From JAGVSZ01 sp963716855 (GTDB lineage: Bacteria > Pseudomonadota > Gammaproteobacteria > Burkholderiales > SG8-39): a DNA stretch of 64,000 bases. Location: NCBI GenBank assembly GCA_963716855.1, contig CAVQUV010000019.1:1-64000 (forward strand). Direction: 5' to 3'. How positions within the stretch are numbered: position 1 is the stretch's first letter; each line of letters starts with the position of its first letter. The notes beneath the pieces are model-generated. The model was given only the letters and a program-made list of their open reading frames with translations. It ran no database searches and was not told where the DNA came from. The position numbers were made by a program, and so were the translations under genes. Below, one piece after another: positions 23,704-33,777 of the stretch.

Positions 23704-24807
23704 ATGGCCTTCGCGCAAGAGCCGCCGTACACGCACGGCACGATCGCCCGCACGGGCATTTTGCTGATCAACCTCGGCACGCCCGCGGCGCCGACCGCAG
23801 CCGCGGTGCGCCGGTACCTGCGCGAGTTCCTCTCCGACCGCCGTGTGGTGGAGCTCCCGCGCGCGATCTGGAACCCGATCCTGCACGGGGTGATCCTGAA
23901 CACCCGGCCGCGTCGTTCCGCGGCGCGCTATGCCGCGGTCTGGACCAAGGACGGCTCGCCCCTGCAGGTCTACACGGCGCGGCAGGCAAAGCTGCTCCAG
24001 GGCCTCGTCGGCGAGCGCCTGAAGCTGCCGGTGACGGTGGAGTACGCAATGCGCTACGGCGAGCCGTCGATCGAGACGGTGCTGACCGGCATGCGCGCAG
24101 CGCACGTCGAGCGGCTGCTGGTGCTTCCGCTCTATCCCCAGTACGCCGCCAGCACGACGGCCGCGGCGATGGACGCGGTGGCCGACTGGCTGCGGCGCGC
24201 GCGCAACCAGCCGGAGCTGCGCGTCGTCAAGCACTTCCACGATCACCCCGCATACATCAAGGGGCTGGGCGACACCCTGCGCGACTTCTGGCGCACGCGC
24301 GGACGGCCCGATCAGCTCGTCATGAGCTTCCATGGCGTGCCGAAGTTCACGCTCGACCGCGGCGACCCGTACCACTGCGAGTGTCACAAAACCGCGCGCC
24401 TCCTCGCCGCGGATCTCGAGCTCCCGGACGCCGCGTGGCAGATCGCGTTCCAGTCGCGCTTCGGGCGGGCCGAGTGGCTCAAACCCTACACGGCGAACGC
24501 GCTGACCGAGCTCGCGCGCAAGGGCATCCGCCGGGTCGACGTCGTCTGCCCGGGATTTGTCTCGGATTGCCTCGAGACGCTGGAGGAGATCGGGCTCGAG
24601 GCGAAGGCGATCTTCCTCGGCGCCGGCGGAAAGGAGTTCAACGCCATCCCGTGCCTGAACGATCGTCCGGGCTGGATCGAGGCGCTCGCGGCAATTGCGC
24701 GCGACCATCTCGCCGGCTGGGGCGCGGAAGGGTGGGATCGGAACGCCGCCGAACAGGCGGCGCGAGACTCGGCAGCGCGCGCGAAGCGACTCGGCGCGGC
24801 CGCATAG
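23704..24807 (+). CDS. hemH: Ferrochelatase
   Basis: HemH inserts ferrous iron into protoporphyrin IX, the last step of haem synthesis, at the inner face of the membrane. The 367 residues show TGILLINLGTPAAPTAAAV, the LPLYPQYAASTTAA region, the catalytic His in SFHGVPKF and the conserved VCPGFVSDCLETLEEIG. ATG 23704 gives the expected N-terminus, 26 bases after hrcA. It is followed after eight bases by a small membrane protein, likely one transcript. Confidence 0.96.
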   Translation: MAFAQEPPYTHGTIARTGILLINLGTPAAPTAAAVRRYLREFLSDRRVVELPRAIWNPILHGVILNTRPRRSAARYAAVWTKDGSPLQVYTARQAKLLQGLVGERLKLPVTVEYAMRYGEPSIETVLTGMRAAHVERLLVLPLYPQYAASTTAAAMDAVADWLRRARNQPELRVVKHFHDHPAYIKGLGDTLRDFWRTRGRPDQLVMSFHGVPKFTLDRGDPYHCECHKTARLLAADLELPDAAWQIAFQSRFGRAEWLKPYTANALTELARKGIRRVDVVCPGFVSDCLETLEEIGLEAKAIFLGAGGKEFNAIPCLNDRPGWIEALAAIARDHLAGWGAEGWDRNAAEQAARDSAARAKRLGAAA

Positions 24808-24815
24808 GGGGACCG

Positions 24816-25169
24816 ATGCTGTTCATTTTGCGATGGATCATTAACGCGCTGGCGCTGCTGGCGCTCCCGTACGTCGTCGGCGGGATCCAGCTGAAGAGCT
24901 TCTACATCGCGCTGATCGTCGCGCTGGTGCTCGGGTTCCTGAACGCGATCGTCCGCCCGATCCTGGTCGTGCTCACCCTCCCGGTGACGGTCCTGACCCT
25001 CGGGCTGTTCATCCTCGTCATCAACGCCCTGCTGTTCTGGTTCGCGGCGTCGTTCATCGACGGATTCCAGGTGAGCGGATTCTGGGCGGCGTTCTTCGGC
25101 GCGATCCTCTACTCGCTCATCACCTGGGCGGCGAATTCGCTGATCTTCGATAGAACCGCTAGCCGCTAG
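24816..25169 (+). CDS. Phage-holin-family (PF04020-like) small membrane protein
   Basis: The 117-residue protein has four hydrophobic segments (about 1-20, 28-50, 53-80, 88-108), with the family motif LGFLNAIVRPILVVLTLPVT and LGLFILVINALLFW. The family is widespread in bacterial chromosomes with no proven phage role and no established function. GGGGG lies six bases before ATG. It starts eight bases after hemH and its 3' end overlaps the convergent haemerythrin gene by 11 bases. Confidence 0.88.
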   Translation: MLFILRWIINALALLALPYVVGGIQLKSFYIALIVALVLGFLNAIVRPILVVLTLPVTVLTLGLFILVINALLFWFAASFIDGFQVSGFWAAFFGAILYSLITWAANSLIFDRTASR

Positions 25170-25860
25170 CCAGCGCGCGCCGGACCGCGTCGAACAATTC
25201 GCCCGCGGCGGCCGGCGCAAGCGCGTCGAGCGCCCCCTGCCAGAGCGGAAAGAGGTTCGACTCCTCGCGGTACTCGTGCTTCGCGAGCGTTCCCGAGAGG
25301 ATCGCGATGAACGGCTCCACCTCCCAGGGTTCGGGTGCGACCTCGCCGAGGGCGGCCTCGACCTGCTCGAGCTGGGCAAGGATCTCGTCGTGCTCGCGCA
25401 ACATGATGCCGACGTGCTCGGCGCCATTCGCCGCCGCCACCGCGGGCAGGCGCGGCGCAAGCAGCTCGTTCTCGGCCCGGAGGTGGCGCGCGATGCCGGC
25501 CGCGAACTCCGCGACGAGCGGACGGGCAGCGGTGAGGTCGTTCGCGTTCACGCGCCGCAGCGCGACCGCGAGCAGCTCGTCGAGGCGTCGGTGGTCCCGC
25601 ACGAGGAGGTCGATGACGCCGCTCGGCGCGGTGTCGGCGCGGCGGCGCACGATCGTGCGCCAGCCGGGCGCGTCGCGCTCGATCGCCCAGGCGACGGCGT
25701 CGCGCAGCTGGAGGTTGAGGCTGGCCATCAGCAGGACGGGTGAGGCGACGGTAAGGAGGATTACGGTGTCGCCCGGACGGAGATCGCGGACCGCGTAGTA
25801 CGCCGCCGTCTGGACCCGGGCAGCGGGCTCCGCGCGCAGGTCGACGATGCCCGAAGTCAT
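25159..25860 (-). CDS. DUF2249/haemerythrin HHE-domain protein
   Basis: The 233-residue protein has an N-terminal DUF2249-like (TusA-fold) part (LRPGDTVILLTVASPVLLMA) and a C-terminal haemerythrin four-helix bundle. Diiron ligand motifs are LLVRDHRRLDELL, IARHLRAENELL, MLREHDEIL and LAKHEYREESNLFPLW. Such proteins bind oxygen or nitric oxide through a non-haem diiron site and often assist iron-sulfur repair. It is convergent with the holin-family gene and divergent from the grpE heat-shock promoter. Confidence 0.85.
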   Translation of the reverse strand: MTSGIVDLRAEPAARVQTAAYYAVRDLRPGDTVILLTVASPVLLMASLNLQLRDAVAWAIERDAPGWRTIVRRRADTAPSGVIDLLVRDHRRLDELLAVALRRVNANDLTAARPLVAEFAAGIARHLRAENELLAPRLPAVAAANGAEHVGIMLREHDEILAQLEQVEAALGEVAPEPWEVEPFIAILSGTLAKHEYREESNLFPLWQGALDALAPAAAGELFDAVRRALASG

Positions 25861-25898
25861 TCGCTAGGCCCTTGATCCGTCGCGATTCTCGCACGGGC

Positions 25899-25926
25899 CT
25901 TGAATTCGCTGGAAGCGCCCCAATTA
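25899..25926 (+). promoter_or_regulatory. Sigma-32 (heat-shock) promoter before grpE
   Basis: CTTGAA at 25899-25904, a spacer of exactly 13 bases, then CCCCAATTA at 25918-25926. This is nearly identical to the RpoH consensus (CTTGAA-N13/14-CCCCATNT). It is 31 bases upstream of the grpE start, so it should drive grpE and possibly the whole grpE-dnaK-dnaJ run. Confidence 0.85.
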
Positions 25927-25957
25927 CCCACGCGTCCCTAGGGGAATCGCGACTCGA

Positions 25958-26500
25958 ATGCAGCCCAACCAACACGACCTCCCACCCACCGCTCAGGGGG
26001 CGCCCGCCCCCGAGGGCACGACGCCGCCGCCGGCCCCGGCAACCGTCGACGAGCAACTGCGCGCCGCGGAGCTGAAGGCCACCGAGCACCACGACGCGTG
26101 GCTCCGGGCCAAGGCCGAGGCCGAGAACGTCCGCAAGCGCGCGCAGGAGGACGTGGCAAAGGCGCACAAGTTCGGCATCGAGCGGTTCGCCGCGGACCTG
26201 CTCGCGGTCCGGGACAGCCTGGAGGCGGCCCTCGCCGCCGAGAACGCCACGGTCGAGAACATGCGCAGCGGCGTCGAGCTCACGCTGCGTCAGCTCGACA
26301 TCGCCTTCGACCGGCACCAGCTGCGCGAGATCAACCCGGCGGGCGAGAAGTTCGACCCGCACCGGCACCAGGCGATCAGCATGCTGCCCTCGGAGAAGGA
26401 GCCCAACACGGTCATCAACGTCCTGCAGAAGGGCTACAGCCTGCACGACCGTGTCATCCGCCCCGCCCTCGTGACGGTGGCAAAGCCGAAAGACGCTTGA
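25958..26500 (+). CDS. grpE: Nucleotide exchange factor GrpE
   Basis: GrpE releases ADP from DnaK and acts as a thermosensor. The 180 residues have a disordered Pro/Ala-rich start, a long dimerising helix (WLRAKAEAENVRKRAQEDVA) and the C-terminal beta domain (INPAGEKFDPHRHQAISMLP, then VINVLQKGYSLHDRVIRPAL). Length fits the family. A near-consensus heat-shock promoter precedes it and dnaK follows 60 bases later. Confidence 0.97.
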   Translation: MQPNQHDLPPTAQGAPAPEGTTPPPAPATVDEQLRAAELKATEHHDAWLRAKAEAENVRKRAQEDVAKAHKFGIERFAADLLAVRDSLEAALAAENATVENMRSGVELTLRQLDIAFDRHQLREINPAGEKFDPHRHQAISMLPSEKEPNTVINVLQKGYSLHDRVIRPALVTVAKPKDA

Positions 26501-26524
26501 TACGCGGGAACTTAGCCCCACATC
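26496..26524 (+). promoter_or_regulatory. Second sigma-32-like promoter, before dnaK
   Basis: CTTGAT (26496-26501), a 14-base spacer and CCCCACATC (26516-26524) match the RpoH pattern with small deviations. The -35 box overlaps the last codons of grpE. It lies about 37 bases before the dnaK start and would allow extra dnaK expression on heat shock. Confidence 0.6.
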
Positions 26525-26560
26525 TGGCACAACACTCGGATCAACGACAGGAATACGGCC

Positions 26561-28495
26561 ATGGGAAAGATCATCGGCATTGACCTCGGCACCACCAACT
26601 CGTGCGTCGCGATCATGGAGGGCGGCAAGCCCAAGGTGATCGAGAACGCCGAGGGCGCGCGCACGACTCCGTCGATCGTCGCGTACATGGAGGACGGCGA
26701 GGTGCTGGTCGGCGCCCCCGGCAAGCGCCAGGCGGTCACCAACCCGAGGAACACGCTCTACGCGATCAAGCGGCTGATCGGCCGCAAGTTCGAGGAGAAG
26801 GAGGTCCAGAAGGACATCGGCCTGATGCCCTACAAGATCGTCAAGGCCGACAACAACGACGCATGGGTCGAGGTGCGCGGCAAGAAGATCGCGCCGCCGG
26901 AGGTGTCCGCGCAGGTCCTGCGCAAGATGAAGAAGACCGCCGAGGACTACCTCGGCGAGGAAGTCACCGAGGCGGTGATCACGGTGCCGGCGTACTTCAA
27001 CGACTCGCAGCGCCAGGCGACCAAGGACGCCGGCCGCATCGCGGGGCTCGAAGTCAAGCGCATCATCAACGAGCCCACCGCCGCCGCGCTCGCCTTCGGC
27101 CTCGACAAGGGCGGCAAGAAGGACATGAAGATCGCCGTCTACGACCTGGGCGGCGGAACGTTCGACATCTCGATCATCGAGATCGCCGACGTCGAGGGCG
27201 AGAAGCAGTTCGAAGTGCTCGCCACCAACGGCGACACGTTCCTCGGCGGCGAGGACTTCGACCAGCGCGTCATCGACTACATCGTCACCGAGTTCAAGAA
27301 GGACCAGGGCGTCGACCTGTCGAAGGACGTGCTCGCGCTGCAGCGCCTGAAGGAGGCCGCGGAGAAGGCGAAGATCGAGCTTTCCTCGACGCAGCAGACC
27401 GAGATCAACCTGCCGTACATCACGGCCGACGCGAGCGGGCCGAAGCACCTCACGATGAAGATCACGCGGGCAAAGTTCGAGAGCCTGGTCGACGAGCTGA
27501 TCGCGCGCACGGTGGAGCCCTGCCGCATCGCCATCAAGGACGCCGGGGTCAAGGTCTCCGACATCAACGACGTGATCCTCGTCGGCGGCATGACGCGCAT
27601 GCCCAAGGTGGTGGACACCGTGCGCGAGTTCTTCGGCAAGGAGCCGCGCAAGGACGTCAACCCGGACGAGGCGGTTGCGGTCGGCGCCGCGATCCAGGGC
27701 GGCGTGCTGCAAGGCGAGGTGAAGGACGTTCTCCTGCTCGACGTCACGCCCCTGTCCCTGGGCATCGAGACGCTCGGCGGCGTGATGACGAAGCTGATAC
27801 AGAAGAACACCACCATCCCGACCAAGGCGCAGCAGGTGTTCTCCACGGCCGACGACAACCAGTCGGCGGTGACCATCCACGTGATGCAGGGCGAGCGCGA
27901 GATGGCGTCCGGCAACAAGAGCCTCGGGCAGTTCAACCTCGAGGGCATCCCGCCGTCGCCGCGCGGCATGCCGCAGATCGAGGTGGCGTTCGACATCGAC
28001 GCGAACGGGATCCTGCACGTGTCCGCGAAGGACAAGGCGACCGGCAAGCAGAACAAGATCACGATCAAGGCGAGCTCCGGCCTCACCGAGGAAGAGGTGC
28101 AGCGCATGGTGAAGGACGCCGAGGCGCACGCGGAAGACGACAAGAAGCTGCACGAGCTCGTCGACGCGCGCAACCGCGGCGATGCGCTCGCGCACTCGAT
28201 CAAGAAATCCCTCGCCGAGTACGGCGACAAGGTCGGCGCGGAGGAGAAAGCGAAGATCGAGGCCGCCCTCAAGGACCTCGAGGAGACGCTGAAGGGCGAC
28301 GACAAGGCGCGGATCGAGGCGAAGACCGAGGCGCTCGCAGCCGCGTCACAGAAGATGGGCGAGCGGATGTACGCGGACGCGCAGGCCGCGGCCGGCGCCG
28401 CCCAGGCCGGGGCCGAGGCTCAGGCCGGCGGCGGCAAGAAGGCGGACGAGAACGTCGTCGACGCGGAGTTCACCGAAGTCAAAGACAAGAAGTGA
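26561..28495 (+). CDS. dnaK: Chaperone protein DnaK (Hsp70)
   Basis: The 644-residue DnaK is complete. It has the actin-like ATPase domain (GIDLGTTNSCVAIMEGG, VPAYFNDSQRQATKDAGRIA, YDLGGGTFDISII, VGGMTRMPKV), the DVTPLSLGIETLGGV linker/substrate domain start and the C-terminal lid. The tail is Ala/Gly-rich and ends in DAEFTEVKDKK, close to the usual EEVKDKK. It folds and protects proteins with DnaJ and GrpE. It sits between grpE and dnaJ behind two heat-shock promoters. Confidence 0.99.
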   Translation: MGKIIGIDLGTTNSCVAIMEGGKPKVIENAEGARTTPSIVAYMEDGEVLVGAPGKRQAVTNPRNTLYAIKRLIGRKFEEKEVQKDIGLMPYKIVKADNNDAWVEVRGKKIAPPEVSAQVLRKMKKTAEDYLGEEVTEAVITVPAYFNDSQRQATKDAGRIAGLEVKRIINEPTAAALAFGLDKGGKKDMKIAVYDLGGGTFDISIIEIADVEGEKQFEVLATNGDTFLGGEDFDQRVIDYIVTEFKKDQGVDLSKDVLALQRLKEAAEKAKIELSSTQQTEINLPYITADASGPKHLTMKITRAKFESLVDELIARTVEPCRIAIKDAGVKVSDINDVILVGGMTRMPKVVDTVREFFGKEPRKDVNPDEAVAVGAAIQGGVLQGEVKDVLLLDVTPLSLGIETLGGVMTKLIQKNTTIPTKAQQVFSTADDNQSAVTIHVMQGEREMASGNKSLGQFNLEGIPPSPRGMPQIEVAFDIDANGILHVSAKDKATGKQNKITIKASSGLTEEEVQRMVKDAEAHAEDDKKLHELVDARNRGDALAHSIKKSLAEYGDKVGAEEKAKIEAALKDLEETLKGDDKARIEAKTEALAAASQKMGERMYADAQAAAGAAQAGAEAQAGGGKKADENVVDAEFTEVKDKK

Positions 28496-28569
28496 TATTC
28501 CGCCACCTGCGGTGACGGAATATCTGGCCGCGTTCAAGCGACGCAGAAGGCGCGTCGCTTAACGCGGCC
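28494..28569 (+). terminator. Two strong hairpins between dnaK and dnaJ
   Basis: GATATTCCG (28494-28502) pairs with CGGAATATC (28516-28524), with a further CCACC/GGTG inner pairing. Immediately after, GGCCGCGTT-C-AAGCGACGC pairs with GCGTCGCTT-AACGCGGCC (28526-28569). Neither has a long T-run. They may protect the dnaK mRNA 3' end and lower dnaJ expression relative to dnaK. Confidence 0.65.
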
Positions 28570-28598
28570 GTGCGTTATCGGGAAGCGGAACTCGCAGC

Positions 28599-29720
28599 AT
28601 GGCGAAACGCGACTACTACGAAGTGCTCGGCGTCAACCGCGACGCGGACGAGGAGGCCGTCAAGAAGGCCTACCGGAAGCTCGCGATGAAGTGGCATCCG
28701 GACCGCAATCCGGACCATCCGAAGGCCGAGGAGCATTTCAAGGAAGCCAAGGAAGCCTACGAGGTCCTTTCCGACGAGCAGAAGCGCGCCGCGTACGACC
28801 GGTTCGGCCACGCCGGGGTGGATCAGCAGGCCGGCATGGCCGGCGCCGGCGGCGCCGGGTTCTCGAACTTCGCCGACGCGTTCGGCGAGATCTTCGGCGA
28901 CATCTTCGGGCAGGGGCGCACGCGCTCGGGCGTCTATCGCGGCGCCGACCTGCGCTACAACCTCGAGATCGCGCTCGAGCAGGCGGCGCACGGCACCGAG
29001 ACGAAGATCCGCATTCCGACGTTCGAGGACTGCGCGAGCTGCGGCGCGACCGGCGCGAAGACGGGCACGAAGCCGCAGACCTGCTCGACCTGCAACGGCC
29101 AGGGTCAGGTGCGGATGCAGCAAGGGTTCTTCTCGATCCAGCAGACGTGCCCGCGCTGCCACGGCACCGGCAAGATGATCGCCGAACCGTGCGGCGCCTG
29201 TCAGGGCGCGGGCCGGGTGAAGACCCAGAAGACGCTGTCCGTGAAGATCCCGGGCGGCGTCGACGAAGGCGATCGGATCCGGCTCGCGAACGAGGGCGAG
29301 CCCGGGATGAACGGCGGCCCCCCTGGCGACCTGTACGTCCAGATCCGGATCAAGCCTCACGCGGTGTTCCAGCGCGACCACGACGACCTGCACTGCGAGA
29401 TGCCGATCGCCTTCGCGACCGCCGCGCTCGGCGGCGAGATCGACATCCCGACGCTCGACGGCGCGGCGAAGATCAAGGTTCCCGCCGAGACGCAGAGCGG
29501 CAAGGTGTTCCGCTTGCGCGGCAAGGGGATCAAGGGCGTGCGCTCCAGCACGCACGGCGATCTGTTCTGCCACGTCGTGATCGAGACGCCGGTGAACCTC
29601 ACCGAGCGTCAGAGGGAGCTGCTGCGGGAGTTCGACGCGATCACGCAGAAGCACAGCGACCGTCACAACCCGCGCGCCAAGTCCTGGATGGACAAGGTGC
29701 GGGAGTTTTTTGCGTCCTGA
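28599..29720 (+). CDS. dnaJ: Chaperone protein DnaJ (Hsp40)
   Basis: The 373-residue DnaJ has the J domain with HPD (AYRKLAMKWHPDRNPDHP, about 1-70), a Gly/Phe-rich linker and four zinc-finger repeats of the CxxCxGxG type (CASCGATGAK, CSTCNGQG, CPRCHGTG, CGACQGAG). The C-terminal substrate-binding domains follow. It stimulates DnaK ATPase and delivers substrates. It lies 103 bases after dnaK beyond two hairpins. Everything expected is present. Confidence 0.98.
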   Translation: MAKRDYYEVLGVNRDADEEAVKKAYRKLAMKWHPDRNPDHPKAEEHFKEAKEAYEVLSDEQKRAAYDRFGHAGVDQQAGMAGAGGAGFSNFADAFGEIFGDIFGQGRTRSGVYRGADLRYNLEIALEQAAHGTETKIRIPTFEDCASCGATGAKTGTKPQTCSTCNGQGQVRMQQGFFSIQQTCPRCHGTGKMIAEPCGACQGAGRVKTQKTLSVKIPGGVDEGDRIRLANEGEPGMNGGPPGDLYVQIRIKPHAVFQRDHDDLHCEMPIAFATAALGGEIDIPTLDGAAKIKVPAETQSGKVFRLRGKGIKGVRSSTHGDLFCHVVIETPVNLTERQRELLREFDAITQKHSDRHNPRAKSWMDKVREFFAS

Positions 29721-29884
29721 TCGCCCGCCCCGGCTCCGGGGCGTCGCTTTCCTACAAGAGATGAGCCTCGATCGGCTCCGTCCACGCGCTGCATTCGCGC
29801 GCCTATTGCGCATTCCTGAGGCTTTCCCCTAAGATTCGCCCATAACCCATTGATCGGATGTGGAGATGTTGATGGGAACGGCCC

Positions 29885-30275
29885 GGCATCTGGCCGCTGC
29901 GCTGGCGCTTGCTCGTCCGCCGGACGCCGGAAAGCGTGCTCTGGCTGCTCGACAGCGGCCCAGCCTGCCGCGCGAACCTGCGTCGCTCGGCCGAGGCCGC
30001 GGGGCTCGATCCGCGCCGGCTGGTGGAAGCGGCACACGAGCCGCTGCCGCGCCATCTCGCGCGACTAGCGCTGGCGGACCTGTTCCTCGACGCATTCCAC
30101 TACAACGCGATCACGGGCACCTGCGATGCGTTATGGATGGGGCTCCCGGTGCTGACACTGACGGGCATCGCGCCCCCGGCGCGAACCGCAACCAGCCCGT
30201 TGACCGCGGCAGGCCTTGGGGAACTTGCAGTGCCCGAGCGCGGCGCGTTCATCGAGCGGGCGGTCCGGCTTGCAC
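29885..30275 (+). pseudogene. Remnant of an O-GlcNAc-transferase-like (SPINDLY-type) glycosyltransferase
   Basis: The frame WPLRWRLLVRRTPESVLWLL ... RANLRRSAEAAGLDPRRLV ... LADLFLDAFHYNAITGTCDA ... LWMGLPVLTLTG ... TAAGLGELAVPERGAFIERA matches the C-terminal catalytic part of Glyco_transf_41 proteins, which normally follows several hundred residues of TPR repeats. Nothing of the TPR part precedes it, and the frame runs into unrelated sequence after ERAVRLA. No proper start or ribosome binding site is present. It is a decayed fragment between dnaJ and the substrate-binding protein gene. Confidence 0.8.
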
Positions 30276-30457
30276 ATGCCCGCGTGCACTTTCCCCGGCC
30301 TCGTTCGAGGTCCCGGGGAACGGGCTGCCGTGAGGTTTTGCCCCGCCCTGCATCCCCCCCTTGCGCCAGCCCCCCAGATCGGCAATTCTTCCTGGACCGA
30401 CGCGGCATTAGCCGCGATTCTTTGCGCCTTGTCTGAGCTGGTTTGGAGGAGCCCCCC

Positions 30458-31582
30458 ATGCACCGCAGAACATTCGTTGCCGCCGCCCTGGCCGCGGCAT
30501 TCGCCCTGCCCGCCTTCGCCCAGAAAGACCCCGGCGGCCCGATCGTGATCGGCCAGTCGGTGCCTCTCAGCGGCTCCAACAAGGAGCTCGGCGAGGACAT
30601 CCGGGAAGGCGCGCTCGCGTACCTGAAGAAGGTGAACGATGCCGGCGGCGTCAATGGCCGCAAGATCGAGCTCGTCTCGATCGACGATGCGAACGACACC
30701 AAGAAGTCCGAAGCGAACACAAAGACGCTGATCGACCAGGGTGCGATAGCGCTCTTCGGTTACGGCAGCGCGACGCTCAGCCAGCCGGCGCTCCCGCTTG
30801 TCGAGTCGGCGCGCATCGCGTTCGTCGCGCCCTTTACCGGTGCCGACCCGATGCGCAAGTTCAACCGCTTCGTCTACAACCATCGCGCCAGCTACGCCGA
30901 CGAGATGGAGAAAGTCGTCGACCACTACACGACGTTCGGCATCAAGCGCTTCGCGATCGTCCACTACGAGGACGCGATCGGCAAGGCGAACTACGGCGCC
31001 GTCGAGCGCGCCCTGAAAGCGCGCAACCTCAGCGTGGTCGCGGTCGCATCGCTGCAGCGGACGCAGACCGACATCAGCAAGGACGTCGCGAAAGTGCAGC
31101 AGGCCAATCCGGACGTCGTGATCACAACGACGCTCTACAAGCACGCCGCCGATTTCGTCAAGATGTCGCGCAAGCAGGGCTCGGGCGCGCAGTTCATCAG
31201 CAACTCGTTCCCCGGCTCGACGGCGCTCGCCGGCGCGCTCGGTTCCGACGGCCTCGGCGTGGCGATGACCCAGGTCGTGCCGACCGTGTCCAAGCGCTCG
31301 ATCCCGATCGTCAAGGAGTACCAGGAGGCGATCGAGAAGTTCAAGGGCAAGAAGGACAATTCCTTCCAGGCGCTCGAGTCCTACATCGCGATGAAGGTGC
31401 TCGTGGAAGGCATCCGCCGCGCCGGCCCGCAGCCCACGCGCGAGAAGCTGCTGCAGGCGCTCGACACAATTCAGAACTACGACCTCGGCGGATACATCGT
31501 CAACTTCACCCCGAGCAACCACAACGGCAGCAGCTTCGTCGGCCTGACCATCCTCGGACGCGACCTCGCGTTCAAGGACTGA
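30458..31582 (+). CDS. ABC transporter periplasmic substrate-binding protein (Leu/Ile/Val-type)
   Basis: The 374-residue protein has a signal peptide (MHRRTFVAAALAAAFALPAFAQ) and the type-I periplasmic binding fold of the Peripla_BP_6 family (IVIGQSVPLSGSNKELGEDI, GYGSATLSQPALPLVESARI). GGAGGAG seven bases before ATG 30458 fixes the start. No permease or ATPase genes are adjacent, so it is an orphan binding protein, a common state in Betaproteobacteria. The ligand could be an amino acid or aromatic/carboxylate compound. It may serve a transporter encoded elsewhere. Confidence 0.88.
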   Translation: MHRRTFVAAALAAAFALPAFAQKDPGGPIVIGQSVPLSGSNKELGEDIREGALAYLKKVNDAGGVNGRKIELVSIDDANDTKKSEANTKTLIDQGAIALFGYGSATLSQPALPLVESARIAFVAPFTGADPMRKFNRFVYNHRASYADEMEKVVDHYTTFGIKRFAIVHYEDAIGKANYGAVERALKARNLSVVAVASLQRTQTDISKDVAKVQQANPDVVITTTLYKHAADFVKMSRKQGSGAQFISNSFPGSTALAGALGSDGLGVAMTQVVPTVSKRSIPIVKEYQEAIEKFKGKKDNSFQALESYIAMKVLVEGIRRAGPQPTREKLLQALDTIQNYDLGGYIVNFTPSNHNGSSFVGLTILGRDLAFKD

Positions 31583-31597
31583 CTAGCTCACCGCGTC

Positions 31598-31617
31598 ATC
31601 CCGGCGGACGCCGGGAT
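31598..31617. repeat. Short palindrome ATCCCGGCG-GA-CGCCGGGAT
   Basis: The two 9-base arms are perfect complements with a two-base centre. GTCATCCCGGCGNNNGCCGGGATCC-like units are common intergenic repeats in many proteobacteria. It lies 16 bases after the binding-protein stop. Confidence 0.5.
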
Positions 31618-31632
31618 CCGGAGAAGCAGAAC

Positions 31633-31656
31633 GGGCGCCAAGGCGCCCTTTCGTTT
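31633..31656 (+). terminator. Terminator after the substrate-binding protein gene
   Basis: GGGCGCC and GGCGCCC pair around AA, followed by TTTCGTTTTCG. It ends the plus-strand transcript before the convergent cysS remnant. Confidence 0.75.
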
Positions 31657-31664
31657 TCGTGCGG

Positions 31665-33093
<1,429 letters not shown>

Positions 33094-33213
33094 GTCGGAA
33101 CCGACGTTGGGAGCGCGGCGCCGGCGCGCTGCAGGAAGGCCGTTTGCCTGTTGGCGGCTCGGGCTTCTTGCTAGAATTCAGCGCCTTGGAATTGCGCCGC
33201 AGTATAGCCCACA

Positions 33214-33777
33214 ATGCGCCCCGCGCCCATCATCGCCGCCCTGCTCGCCGCTCTCGCGCTTGCGGTCGGCACGCCGGTCGACGCGCAGGTGGACGCGCAG
33301 GTTAGCGAATTGCGCGAAGCGCGTGCTGCGCTGCGCGCGGGCAATCCTGCCGGCGCGCTCGCGGCGGTGGACAAGCATCTCGCAGCGAAGCCGCAGGACG
33401 CCGACGGGCGTTTCCTGAAAGGCGTGATCCTGACCGAGCTTGCGCGACCCGACGAGGCCTTCCAGGTGTTTCTGGTGCTCACTCAGGATTACCCGGAGCT
33501 GCCCGAACCCTACAACAACGTCGCCGTGCTCTACGCCGCGCGCGGCGAGTACGAGCGCGCGCGCGCGAACCTCGAGATGGCGATCCGCGCCAAGCCCGAC
33601 TACGCGACCGCGTACGAGAACCTCGGCGACGTCTACGCGCGGCTGTCCGCGCAGGCTTACGAGAAAGCGGCGCAGTTCGATTCGCGCAACCGCAATGCCA
33701 CCGCCAAGCTCGCGCTCGCGCGCGAGCTCGTGGGGTTCGCCCCGAAGAAGAAACCCGACGCTCCGGCGCCGAAATGA
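33214..33777 (+). CDS. Periplasmic TPR-repeat protein
   Basis: The 187-residue protein has a signal peptide (IIAALLAALALAVGTPVDAQ) and about three tetratricopeptide repeats (LREARAALRAGNPAGALAAV, PEPYNNVAVLYAARGEYERA, ATAYENLGDVYARLSAQAYE), then a Lys/Pro tail. It is probably a scaffold in the periplasm. It overlaps the start of the exported cyclophilin gene (ATGA at 33774-33777), so the two are co-translated and may act together in envelope protein folding. No specific function is known. It is divergent from cysS. Confidence 0.85.
   Translation: MRPAPIIAALLAALALAVGTPVDAQVDAQVSELREARAALRAGNPAGALAAVDKHLAAKPQDADGRFLKGVILTELARPDEAFQVFLVLTQDYPELPEPYNNVAVLYAARGEYERARANLEMAIRAKPDYATAYENLGDVYARLSAQAYEKAAQFDSRNRNATAKLALARELVGFAPKKKPDAPAPK

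Noticed and set aside
25166..28195. A 1009-codon open frame on the minus strand across grpE/dnaK
   Set aside because: It is antisense to the highly conserved dnaK and grpE, has a low-complexity Arg/Leu/Asp-rich product with no domain, and arises from GC-rich third-position bias.
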